Positions 1 to 7,613 of a DNA stretch of 64,000 bases are shown one piece after another. The position numbers were made by a program, and so were the translations under genes. The DNA is taken from NCBI GenBank assembly GCA_041739525.1, contig JBGSNQ010000103.1, positions 49,785 to 113,784 on the forward strand, in the 5' to 3' direction. Origin of the DNA: DATJGR01 sp041739525. Lineage in GTDB: Bacteria; Pseudomonadota; Gammaproteobacteria; Pseudomonadales; Azotimanducaceae. A model generated the notes under the pieces. It was not told the origin of the DNA and searched no databases. It saw only the letters and a list, made by a program, of their open reading frames with translations. Positions within the stretch are counted from its first letter, which is position 1. Every line of letters starts with the position of its first letter.

Positions 1-1048
1 ACGCGCGAGTGACTTCGACAGACTCGTCCCTCCGAGGCAACTCGTTGCTCCAAGGTATGAATTCCTCGTGCTCGGTAACATCTCCGATTTCGTGGAAGGT
101 CAGACGAGCCGTCGCGATCGTTTTTCCACGAAATTTGCAAATTAGGATTCTGGCGCGGGAATCGTGTATGTCGGCGACATCGTTAACCTTGGCTGATTTG
201 GCGATTTTGTTGTCCGCCAGATAGGCGAGGTGGCGGAGGTTGAGAACCTCGCGATAGTCGGCCTCGGTTCGGACAACGCTGTACTCGATGGACTCGTTAA
301 TGCCGAAGGGCGCGAAGCCGCTATCGCGAAATTCCCGCAATGAGTCCACATCGCCGAATTGAGCCATGTACTGAGCTATGACACTTGACTGCGTTTTCGT
401 CAGATCATCTATTTTGGCGCCAATGGCGAGAAACTCCTTGTCTCCGCGCGATATGAACGAGACATTCTGAACAGTCAGCCGTACAGAGATCTGAGATACC
501 ATCGGAAAGCTAACAATCACGTCAAGGCGCATTCCCCTCACGATAAAGTTGTTGCGCAGACTGGTTAATAGTCGAAGGCCGGAAGGCGACACATCCAAAA
601 TGCGAAAGAGAATGAAATCGTTTGCCTTTGCGGGATTTGAAGCGACGCCTGTAGGGTGGAACTCGTCGGAACATAGCCATCTGGTCTGCCGTCGCCGTTC
701 GAGCTCCTGCACGCGTCGGTATTCGTGCTGCGTAGTACGGACCGCCACTTCCTTGGTGCCCGGAATGTTCGACGTAACGCTTACGACAACGCCACGTTGC
801 ACAAGCGTCTGTGTATCCGACAGCAAGATCCTGGCTTCGACCGGCGCCCCAAGCCATTGGGTGTCGATCTCATCCTGCTCTTGAGAGATCACGCGAAACC
901 CCAGAGGGCTCAGCTTTAGGAGAAAGCACGATCGGTAGCTCTTCGCCGATGAATCCAGGCGAACGAGATCAACGGGCGTATGCTGAAGCGCGCTGATCCG
1001 ATGTGCGGCTATTTCTCTCTGCAGCACTTCGAGAGAGGGAACATCCAT
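1..1048 (-). CDS. PilZ domain fused to FeeM-like N-acyltransferase (C-terminal end beyond left edge)
   Basis: An open frame on the minus strand starts at an ATG one base after the cyclase stop and reads without a stop for 349 codons to the window edge, so the C-terminus is missing. Residues about 115-230 look like PilZ: an RxxxR pattern (R119, R123) and DVSPSG (DxSxxG, 152-157), the canonical c-di-GMP-binding pair. From about residue 255 it resembles the N-acyl amino acid synthase (FeeM)/autoinducer-synthase acyltransferase fold: VVRTEADYREVLNLRHLAY, then DIHDSRARIL, ATARLTF, and SVEVTRA just before the edge. FeeM-type enzymes join acyl chains from acyl carrier protein to amino acids. I infer a c-di-GMP-responsive acyltransferase. 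The N-terminal 110 residues are unrecognised. Confidence 0.72.
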   Translation of the reverse strand, partial: MDVPSLEVLQREIAAHRISALQHTPVDLVRLDSSAKSYRSCFLLKLSPLGFRVISQEQDEIDTQWLGAPVEARILLSDTQTLVQRGVVVSVTSNIPGTKEVAVRTTQHEYRRVQELERRRQTRWLCSDEFHPTGVASNPAKANDFILFRILDVSPSGLRLLTSLRNNFIVRGMRLDVIVSFPMVSQISVRLTVQNVSFISRGDKEFLAIGAKIDDLTKTQSSVIAQYMAQFGDVDSLREFRDSGFAPFGINESIEYSVVRTEADYREVLNLRHLAYLADNKIAKSAKVNDVADIHDSRARILICKFRGKTIATARLTFHEIGDVTEHEEFIPWSNELPRRDESVEVTRA

Positions 1049-1049
1049 C

Positions 1050-2480
1050 TCAGTTTGCGTAGAAGGAAGTCAGCGGTTGGCTCGAATCGACATACTCTTG
1101 AGCGCGCTTGATGACGGCTTGATTGTCGGCTGTGGTGGGCAATAGCCAAAGTGCCTGCATCTCTTCAAAGTCGCGAATTCTGGCCCCGATGTCTCGGAGT
1201 TCAAGGGCAACCATTGTGCATCCCAGTTCTAAGTGGCCCAATAGATGCGCAGTCGTGGGGCAAAGAACCAAATCACTCTCCCTAACGATCTCTCTAAATC
1301 TTGGCAGCTTCGTTATCTCGTCTATTCGGCTCAACAGATTCACCGGTGACCCAAGCGCCGTAATCTCGATAGACGAATCATATCCGCCCAGATTTCCGAC
1401 AATCGCGTCTCCGTTTGCGATCAGCACGTGTCGCCTAATTCTCGTCTCAGTCCGCTGACTGTCGTTGAACTTCTTGTTTGCTTCGGCAATTTCGAAGCCC
1501 GAGGAAATGCAGTGGATCAGGTTAACGTAGGGATTCGCATCATCATAGTAGGCGAATATCAGGTCCCCTATCTTTCGAGGTATCCCGTGATTTCTTTCGA
1601 TTACGGCATTGCACCTTCTGATGTTTGGAATAACGCCCTCACCTAGAAATGCATTGGAACTCTTTGTGCCTTGAGTAAAGCCACGGATGTCCGAGAAGAG
1701 GCATGCAACCTGACGCTGCGAAGGGGTGAGGATCTCGTCGACCGCCTGAAGTACGGTGTGTCGGTTATCGGAGAGACGTTCCGTAAGCCGAATCGAGATT
1801 TCCCGCGGGAGGAACGCACGAATTCGATCCGTGAAATCGACGTTCATTTCGATCATTCGACGCTGCGAGTCGATATTCTGTTGGCTCGCAAGGAAGAAAC
1901 GAATATCGCTCAAGTATTTTGAGCGGGTGATTGATATGAACAGCAGTGTCGCAACGACTCCGCTCACCACAGTTGGTCGAGAGATTCCGGACTGAAGAAA
2001 CGATGGCCACTGGCTGGCAAGGGCGACGCAACCGAATATCAAGCTCTTAAGCATGGAAGTTCGAAGCAACATGGCAGACGCAACCACGAAGACGAATGCG
2101 TACAGATACTGGCTCTGCTGATACCACACAATCGTGCGCGCTTGCGTGTAGCAGAGCAGCCAAACCATTAGTGCCGCAGGTATCCAATAGAATCTGCTTC
2201 GAATGAACGAAGGGACGAAGTACAACAATGTTGTCGCGGTACACAGCGCCGCGATCGAAAAGCGAAACCGAAACCAGAGTGCGTCTGGTTGTAGGTTCAT
2301 GGGATGATCAAAAAGGTAGTAGTGCCCTATGTATACAATAGCCACGATTGGAAAGAACAAGCGCCACAGAAGAACGCTCTCGCGCCTTTCCTGATCCATC
2401 CACGTCGCGTACCAGGGCGTGTTCTGAAGGAGGAGCGTAGGAAATAGTGCGTATGCAACGCGCTCGAACACAAGGTCCAC
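1050..2480 (-). CDS. Membrane-anchored class III adenylate/guanylate cyclase
   Basis: The N-terminal half (about residues 38-188) holds five or six hydrophobic helices. A linker (190-250) leads to a class III nucleotidyl cyclase domain at about 255-420. It has LFSDIRGFT with metal-binding D264, KIGD at 303-306 with the second metal Asp and the base-binding Lys, and GSPVNLLSRI near 377-386 with the transition-state Asn and Arg. Both metal ligands are present, so it should be active. The specificity position reads Ser rather than the usual Asp, so ATP versus GTP is unclear. The listed start is GTG; a second GTG three codons in, at 2471, has a better ribosome site (AGGTGG) and may be the true start. 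The PilZ/FeeM-like gene follows after one base, so the two are probably one operon. Confidence 0.85.
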   Translation of the reverse strand: MDLVFERVAYALFPTLLLQNTPWYATWMDQERRESVLLWRLFFPIVAIVYIGHYYLFDHPMNLQPDALWFRFRFSIAALCTATTLLYFVPSFIRSRFYWIPAALMVWLLCYTQARTIVWYQQSQYLYAFVFVVASAMLLRTSMLKSLIFGCVALASQWPSFLQSGISRPTVVSGVVATLLFISITRSKYLSDIRFFLASQQNIDSQRRMIEMNVDFTDRIRAFLPREISIRLTERLSDNRHTVLQAVDEILTPSQRQVACLFSDIRGFTQGTKSSNAFLGEGVIPNIRRCNAVIERNHGIPRKIGDLIFAYYDDANPYVNLIHCISSGFEIAEANKKFNDSQRTETRIRRHVLIANGDAIVGNLGGYDSSIEITALGSPVNLLSRIDEITKLPRFREIVRESDLVLCPTTAHLLGHLELGCTMVALELRDIGARIRDFEEMQALWLLPTTADNQAVIKRAQEYVDSSQPLTSFYAN

Positions 2481-2630
2481 CTAGTGTCTGCGCAAGGATA
2501 GCTTTGTCGATTGAGACGACATCAATTCAACATCCTGTTGATTCGCCGCTTATCACGGAACTGAGGAGCATTCTCCCACCGCACACCCCCCCAGAAGGTA
2601 CGACACCCGTCACACTATTCGCACCGTCCA

Positions 2631-3632
2631 TCAGGTGCGGAAGGCGCTTGCATAAACAGGTAACGAGGCTACTCCCCCGGTATGGACGAAGACCACGTTG
2701 CTGCAGGCCGTGAGGTCGCCTCGCCTGTGCATCTCGACCAAGCCGGCGAGCGCCTTGCCGGAATACACTGGATCCACGAGGACGCCCTCGGTTGCGGCTA
2801 GCGCCCCTATCGCATCGAGCGTTTGACGGGTCGGGATCCCGTAGTCCTCGCCGAGAAAGTCATGGACGATTCGCACATTCTCAGTTGCGTTGGCATTGAG
2901 CTTGACCCGAGTTAGCACTTCGTCAAGTAAACGAGCCATGCGCCGCTCTATGCGGCTGTGGTCCGCATCGTAGACATTCACTCCGATGACCGCGCAATCG
3001 GAGCCTACGGCAAGTACGCCGGCGATGAGACCCGTTTGGGTGCCGCCGCTCGAGGTTGCGTGAACGATCCGATCAGGTTGAAAACCGAAGTAGCGAGCTT
3101 GATCCACAATTTCCTTCGCGCAGCGCACGTAACCCAACGCACCAATCGCGTTGGAACCCCCGGTCGGCACCACGTAGCACTGATTTCCTTGTTGCGAAAG
3201 ATCGTCGATGAGCGCCGAGGTAAAAGGCTCCGCATCGGCGCTCTCAACTACGTGCACATGCGCCCCCAACAACCGATCAAACAGCACATTCCCATTCGTC
3301 TCGTATTCCGGGTGCTTCCACGCGACTCGACGAGTCAGTATCAGATGACACTCGAGACCCAGCTTTGCGCACGCCGCCGCCGTCTGACGCGCATGATTCG
3401 ATTGCACTGCGCCGAACGTGATCACGGTGTCGGCGCGTTGCGCGAGTGCATCGGCCATCAGATATTCAAGCTTGCGCGTCTTGTTCCCACCGGTAGCGAG
3501 GCCGGTGCAGTCGTCGCGTTTGATCCAGATGCGTGGCCCGCCGAGCATTTCGGAAAGTCGGTCGAGCGGTTCGAGCGGTGTGGGTGTGTAGCCGAGATCG
3601 ATGCGCGGAATGCCAGCGAGAACGTCGGTCAT
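2631..3632 (-). CDS. dcyD: D-cysteine desulfhydrase / ACC deaminase-family PLP enzyme
   Basis: A fold-type II PLP enzyme of 333 residues, the usual size for the D-cysteine desulfhydrase/ACC deaminase family. The PLP lysine sits in GGNKTRKLEY (K51), followed by QSNHARQTAAA (77-87) and the phosphate-binding SSGGTQTGL. The family removes sulfide and ammonia from D-cysteine, or opens 1-aminocyclopropane-1-carboxylate; the two activities cannot be separated by eye, so the symbol is tentative. It lies 13 bases downstream of a DUF3445 gene, which overlaps ridA, so all three are probably cotranscribed. RidA proteins hydrolyse the enamine and imine intermediates that such PLP enzymes release, which fits the grouping. 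Confidence 0.82.
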   Translation of the reverse strand: MTDVLAGIPRIDLGYTPTPLEPLDRLSEMLGGPRIWIKRDDCTGLATGGNKTRKLEYLMADALAQRADTVITFGAVQSNHARQTAAACAKLGLECHLILTRRVAWKHPEYETNGNVLFDRLLGAHVHVVESADAEPFTSALIDDLSQQGNQCYVVPTGGSNAIGALGYVRCAKEIVDQARYFGFQPDRIVHATSSGGTQTGLIAGVLAVGSDCAVIGVNVYDADHSRIERRMARLLDEVLTRVKLNANATENVRIVHDFLGEDYGIPTRQTLDAIGALAATEGVLVDPVYSGKALAGLVEMHRRGDLTACSNVVFVHTGGVASLPVYASAFRT

Positions 3633-3645
3633 GATGCGTCCTTAC

Positions 3646-4452
3646 TTAAATGACGGAGCGAAGATAGTGCGAAACAGCGGGAGCGAAATAACGGTGGCCT
3701 TTTGCCGCGCGCTCGGCGCCGTCCAGGTTGTCGATTGCAGCTAACAGATCGCGCGCGGCGTCGGGATAGCCCGCTATTTCAGGCAGCGAATGGCAGGTCA
3801 CACGTATCGTGAACATCACTGCTTCAGAATCGAGTCGACGCAATGTCTGCCGTTCCGAGCGCACCACCAAGTGTTGCACCGTGTCTGCTGTCACTTCGTG
3901 CCACGCCTCCGACACCGGCTGATACAGCGCGGGGTTGGTGTGCATCAGCCAGTTGCGGCGTTCGAAGATCGCGGCCAGCGGCAGCCGCGTGAAGAACTGC
4001 GCCATCTTCTCGGAGAGCTTGTCGTTGAGCGTGGGCACGGGGTCGTGAATGCCATCCAGCGTGCGGCCGATCTTTTCGGCAAGCCGCCAATACGAGGGTG
4101 AACACACGCACGCCGCGGTTAGCCGATACGTGCCGTTGAAGCGTTGCATCAAACACAGGTCGTCCGGTACCTGAAGCGAAGCGGCGATGATCGGCGCGGT
4201 GTCGCTTGTCGAGATGCGCGTGCCGAGTGCGCGATTCACTGCGTCGAGCATCAGCTGCTGCCCGGCGCGCGATTCAGCCAGTTCGGCGAACACGCCGCTC
4301 GCACTGTCGCCGAGCAGCGTGCGTTTCCGGGCGAGCTCCTCTGCATCGATCCGGTCGGGCAACCACACGTGGGGCTCGATCGGCCGCAACCCCATGCGGT
4401 AGCCAGCCTTACCGCCGCGCCACGGCGGATCGCGCCAGAACGAATCCGTCAC
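3646..4452 (-). CDS. DUF3445 haem-dependent oxidative N-demethylase-like protein
   Basis: This 268-residue protein matches the DUF3445 pattern throughout: RMGLRPIEPHVWL near the N-terminus, ERRNWLMHTNPALY in the middle and RSERQTLRRLDSEAVMFTIR near the end. The family includes the haem-dependent oxidative N-demethylases, which split methyl groups off secondary amines as formaldehyde. No signal peptide is visible, so it should be cytoplasmic. Its ATG overlaps the ridA stop by four bases (ATGA), showing translational coupling, and the PLP enzyme follows 13 bases later. The physiological amine substrate cannot be read from the sequence. Confidence 0.8.
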   Translation of the reverse strand: MTDSFWRDPPWRGGKAGYRMGLRPIEPHVWLPDRIDAEELARKRTLLGDSASGVFAELAESRAGQQLMLDAVNRALGTRISTSDTAPIIAASLQVPDDLCLMQRFNGTYRLTAACVCSPSYWRLAEKIGRTLDGIHDPVPTLNDKLSEKMAQFFTRLPLAAIFERRNWLMHTNPALYQPVSEAWHEVTADTVQHLVVRSERQTLRRLDSEAVMFTIRVTCHSLPEIAGYPDAARDLLAAIDNLDGAERAAKGHRYFAPAVSHYLRSVI

Positions 4453-4841
4453 TTGCGCTTGCGAGCGATCACCCGAATTTCAACGTGCGCGCCCGGCGCC
4501 GCAAGTTCGGTGATGCCGATGGCGGTCCATGCCGGCCACGGTTCCTTCAGGAACTTGTCGCGCACTTTCATGAAGGTGCCCATCGTGCTCTGCAAACCCA
4601 CGTGATACGTCGTGTATTCCAGCACGTCGCTGAAGTCGACACCGGCGGCCTTCAACACGCTGCCCACCTTGGTCCAGGCGTTGGTGAACTCTTCCGTGAG
4701 ATCCGCCGGAACCTTGCCGTCTGCGCCAATGCCGATTTGTCCCGAGCACAGCAACAGCTCGCCGGATCTGACCGCCTGCGAGAAGTGATAGTTGTCGTGC
4801 AGGAACTTCGACTCTTTCGGATTGATCGTTTTGATTGCCAT
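4449..4841 (-). CDS. RidA/YjgF-family enamine/imine deaminase
   Basis: A 130-residue protein of normal RidA size. Recognisable parts are FSQAVRSGELLLCSGQIG, the central FTNAWTKVGSVLKAAGVDFSDV and the C-terminal AAPGAHVEIRVIARKRK. In canonical RidA the catalytic arginine lies in a C-terminal Arg-Val-Glu-Val/Ile segment; here the segment reads VEIRVIA, so an arginine is present but the spacing should be aligned before activity is assumed. It is the first gene of a three-gene minus-strand operon and overlaps the DUF3445 start by four bases. Confidence 0.87.
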   Translation of the reverse strand: MAIKTINPKESKFLHDNYHFSQAVRSGELLLCSGQIGIGADGKVPADLTEEFTNAWTKVGSVLKAAGVDFSDVLEYTTYHVGLQSTMGTFMKVRDKFLKEPWPAWTAIGITELAAPGAHVEIRVIARKRK

Positions 4842-4979
4842 CGCGTCTTCCCATTCGAGTGTCGTCGAATCATAACCGCCCGGTCATGCGGACGCAGTGC
4901 TGTGCTCACCTCACCCTTAGAGGGCTGTTGGAAAGCATGCTGGGAAATGGGAAACGGCGTCGGAGGAAGCGTGCGGGGA

Positions 4980-5252
4980 TCAATCGTCGGCGGACTCGAG
5001 GCAGACGCCGCCCGCACCGCGAGTCACGCACACCTCGCCGGTCTCGTAGTTGAGGCCGCTGCTGCTGGTGCTCCAGGGTTCGTCGCTCGAGTCATCGTCG
5101 GTTGCGGCTGTTCCCGTGTCGCGGCTCGGCGTCCACGACGAATCGGTGGTGTTGGATCGGGACGCGTCCGAGGTCGCTGCGGATTGAGAATCGGGCGGTT
5201 CGGCTGCGGCCGAGATCGCAACGAACATCAGCGCCGTGAACAGGATCTTCAT
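4980..5252 (-). CDS. Small secreted Ser/Thr/Asp-rich protein
   Basis: This 90-residue protein has a clear signal peptide (MKILFTALMFVAISAAA, likely cleaved near AAA-EPP). The mature part is low-complexity and rich in Ser, Thr and Asp, ending in a short segment with two cysteines (VCVTRGAGGVCLES) that could form one disulfide. I chose the ATG giving MKILF; an in-frame ATG three codons upstream (5261) is also possible. No family is recognised. It stands alone between ridA and tRNA-Ser, with no obvious partner. Confidence 0.6.
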   Translation of the reverse strand: MKILFTALMFVAISAAAEPPDSQSAATSDASRSNTTDSSWTPSRDTGTAATDDDSSDEPWSTSSSGLNYETGEVCVTRGAGGVCLESADD

Positions 5253-5330
5253 AACGGGCACCCAGAAATCGCGCGGGAACGAAGTCTATGTCGTTTGGCG
5301 AGTGCCACTGTGCGGCGGATGTAACGCGTT

Positions 5331-5418
5331 TGGCGGAGAAGAGAGGATTCGAACCTCCGAAACGTTTCCGTTTACTTGATTTCGAGTCAAGCGCCTTCGA
5401 CCACTCGGCCACTTCTCC
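5331..5418 (-). tRNA. tRNA-Ser (anticodon CGA), CCA encoded
   Basis: Read on the minus strand, the seven-base acceptor arm GGAGAAG pairs with CTTCTCC before discriminator G and a genome-encoded CCA. The anticodon arm is CTTGA-CTCGAAA-TCAAG, giving anticodon CGA for codon UCG. A long variable arm (AACGGAAACGTTT region) and the T-arm GGAGGTTCGAATCCTC are characteristic of a class II tRNA such as serine. UCG is a common codon in this high-GC sequence. Confidence 0.97.
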
Positions 5419-5532
5419 GGGGCGGCATTCTCCAGATCTCACCCCTCCAAAGCCAGCGCTCTTCCACGTTTGTTTAAGCGTGCAACGGGCGTCGGGTAGA
5501 ATGCCGCTCCCAATCGGATTGCTGGACCAGTC

Positions 5533-6387
5533 ATGGCAGAGACGCGCGCGGTGTTCGACGTTACCGCGAAGAATTTTCAGGCCGACGTTGTTGAGCGGTC
5601 GCGCCAGTTGCCCGTGGTGGTGTTGTTCTGGGCAGATCAGTTGCCGCCGGCGAAAGACGCGCGGCGCGTGCTCGAAACGTTGGCGGCGCAGTACCAGGGC
5701 AAGTTCGCGCTGGCGCTGTCGGATGTATCGCGCGATCAGTCGCTGGCGCAGTCGTTGCGCGTGCAGGGATTACCCAGCATTCGCGTGATCCAGGACGGCC
5801 AGCTGGTCGATCAGATGGAAGGGCCGCAAGGCGAACGAGCGCTGCGTACGATGCTCGACCGGTTAACGATGTCGAGCGGCGATCTGTTGCGCGCAGAACT
5901 CGACGGCGTGCTTGCGTCGGGTGACTACCCCACGGCGCTTGCGATGTTGAAGCAAGCGCTGGCCGCCGAGCCCAACAATCCGGCGTTCAAACTCGAGTAC
6001 GCCGATGTGCTGGCGCGCAGCGGCAATCTGGATGAGGCGCGCACTGCGCTTACCTCGGTGCCGGAAGGTACGGAAGGGCGCGACCGTCCGCTGACGCGGC
6101 TGCAGATGATGGAAGAAGCCGCGGGAATGAGTGAACAGCCGGAAATCGAAGCCGGGCTCGCCAAGAATCCGGATGACCTCGAATTGCGCTATCAGGCCGC
6201 GATCAGGGGCGCGGTCACCGACCACTACGAAGCGGCGCTCGATCACGCGATGCACATCCTGCAAACGGACCGCAAATTCCGCGACGACATCGGCCGCGCC
6301 ACGCTGGTCCGCATCTTCGCGTTGCTGCCGAAGGGCTCCGAACTGGCGAAGACCTATCGCCGCCGTATGTTCGCCTTGATGCACTGA
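5533..6387 (+). CDS. CnoX/YbbN-like thioredoxin-fold co-chaperone without the CxxC motif
   Basis: This 284-residue protein has an N-terminal thioredoxin fold (about 1-110) and a TPR-like helical C-terminal half, the layout of CnoX (YbbN), a holdase that passes proteins to GroEL and DnaK. The active-site loop reads FWADQLPPAKD where thioredoxin has FWAxWCGPCK, so both cysteines are lost and redox activity is excluded. The cis-proline loop is kept (GLPSIRVIQDG). The tetratricopeptide part (LLRAELDGVLASGDYPTAL to EPNNPAFKLEYADVL) is well conserved. It precedes the FHA/PP2C/kinase genes on the same strand, but about 145 bases separate them, so cotranscription is uncertain. Confidence 0.85.
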   Translation: MAETRAVFDVTAKNFQADVVERSRQLPVVVLFWADQLPPAKDARRVLETLAAQYQGKFALALSDVSRDQSLAQSLRVQGLPSIRVIQDGQLVDQMEGPQGERALRTMLDRLTMSSGDLLRAELDGVLASGDYPTALAMLKQALAAEPNNPAFKLEYADVLARSGNLDEARTALTSVPEGTEGRDRPLTRLQMMEEAAGMSEQPEIEAGLAKNPDDLELRYQAAIRGAVTDHYEAALDHAMHILQTDRKFRDDIGRATLVRIFALLPKGSELAKTYRRRMFALMH

Positions 6388-6533
6388 GCGAATCGCACTT
6401 GCCCTCGATGGGCGCCGTCCCACGACTGCATTGAGGCGCGGTCCAGCCAGCGAGTGTCGACCGCATCGCAGTACGTAGGCGGCCGTTCGCTATCCTTTGA
6501 AATCGACAAGTCGAACTCTGGCGGTTGCACGGC

Positions 6534-6881
6534 ATGGAAGCTCGGCAATTAGCGCTGGCCACACGGCTGGTTCTCACATTTGGCTCGCGCCAACGAACGC
6601 TTTCGTTCTCCGACGGCGCCGAGTATCGCCTTGGCCGCGATGCCGATTGCGATTTCGAACTGGTACGTCCCTTCGCGTCGCGTCACCACGCGCGCATCGT
6701 TTGCCGTCGACAGGCGTTCTGGCTGTTCGATGAGAGCAGTAACGGCACGTTCGTGCGTAACGAAGATGAGAGCGTGCTCTACCTGCATCGGCGCAGCTGC
6801 CGTTTGTGGGGCACGGGTTGGATCAGCTTCGGCGAACCCCTGATGAGCGACTCTGTCGTCAGTTTCCATCACGCAGGATGA
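6534..6881 (+). CDS. Stand-alone FHA domain protein
   Basis: A 115-residue protein that is essentially one FHA domain: YRLGRDADCDFEL (strands 3-4, phosphate-contacting Arg), then PFASRHHARIVCR (SxxH motif) and FDESSNGTFVRN (NGT motif). FHA domains bind phosphothreonine peptides, so this is the expected reader of the kinase encoded two genes downstream. I chose the ATG giving MEARQLA; a TTG three codons earlier is possible. The PP2C gene starts four bases after its stop. Confidence 0.9.
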   Translation: MEARQLALATRLVLTFGSRQRTLSFSDGAEYRLGRDADCDFELVRPFASRHHARIVCRRQAFWLFDESSNGTFVRNEDESVLYLHRRSCRLWGTGWISFGEPLMSDSVVSFHHAG

Positions 6882-6885
6882 GTCG

Positions 6886-7605
6886 ATGAGCGATCGCTGG
6901 CAGTACGCCTCGGAGACGCATCCGGGCAATCGGCGCAAAAACAACGAAGATGCGGTGCTCGTCTATCCCGGGCTCAGCCTGTGGGCCGTCGCCGACGGTA
7001 TGGGTGGCCACGCGGCCGGCGACATTGCGAGCCGCGCGATCACCGAAGCGCTGGCCACTGCACAACCGCGCGAAACGCTCGCTGAAATGGTCGATCAGAT
7101 CGACGACCTGCTGTGCGACGTCAATCATCGACTGCGCGATCACGGCCAATCGGAGTATCGCGGTCGCACCGTCGGAAGCACCGTTGTAACGCTGTTGGCG
7201 GACGAAGACGTCGGTGTGGCGCTATGGGCGGGCGATAGTCGTCTGTATCGCCTGCGGCACGGCGTGCTCACGCAGATCACGCGCGATCACAATCCGATCG
7301 GCGACCTTCTCGACGATGGCCTGATCACGGAGCAGACTGCGCTGGCGCGCGAAACGAACATCGTGACGCGCGCAGTAGGCGGGCACGGCCAGCTGTTCCT
7401 CGACGTAGCGGTGTTCGATATCTGCCTCGGCGACACGTTTCTGCTGTGCACCGACGGGCTCTATCGTGAGCTGAAACACCAGCAGATTCGCGATCTGCTC
7501 GCCGCCGACAGCGTCAGCGCAAGCGCGGAAGGGCTGGTTCGCGAATGCCTCGCTCACGGTGCCCGCGACAACGTATCGGTCGTGGTGTCTCGCCGGGGGC
7601 GTTGA
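6886..7605 (+). CDS. PP2C-family Ser/Thr protein phosphatase
   Basis: This 239-residue protein carries the PP2C metal-binding set: NNEDA (D22), WAVADGMGGHAAGD (D37, G38), LLCTDGLYREL and a C-terminal ARDNVSVVV. These residues coordinate two Mn/Mg ions for hydrolysis of phospho-Ser/Thr. It has no membrane segment, so it should act in the cytoplasm, opposite the kinase encoded eight bases downstream. The tight FHA-PP2C-kinase order is the arrangement of bacterial Ser/Thr phospho-signalling modules. Confidence 0.95.
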   Translation: MSDRWQYASETHPGNRRKNNEDAVLVYPGLSLWAVADGMGGHAAGDIASRAITEALATAQPRETLAEMVDQIDDLLCDVNHRLRDHGQSEYRGRTVGSTVVTLLADEDVGVALWAGDSRLYRLRHGVLTQITRDHNPIGDLLDDGLITEQTALARETNIVTRAVGGHGQLFLDVAVFDICLGDTFLLCTDGLYRELKHQQIRDLLAADSVSASAEGLVRECLAHGARDNVSVVVSRRGR

Positions 7606-7613
7606 AGGTGGCG

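Noticed and set aside
5092..5442. A minus-strand open frame across the tRNA-Ser
   Set aside because: Its N-terminal part is the tRNA read as protein, and the rest is another frame of the small secreted protein.
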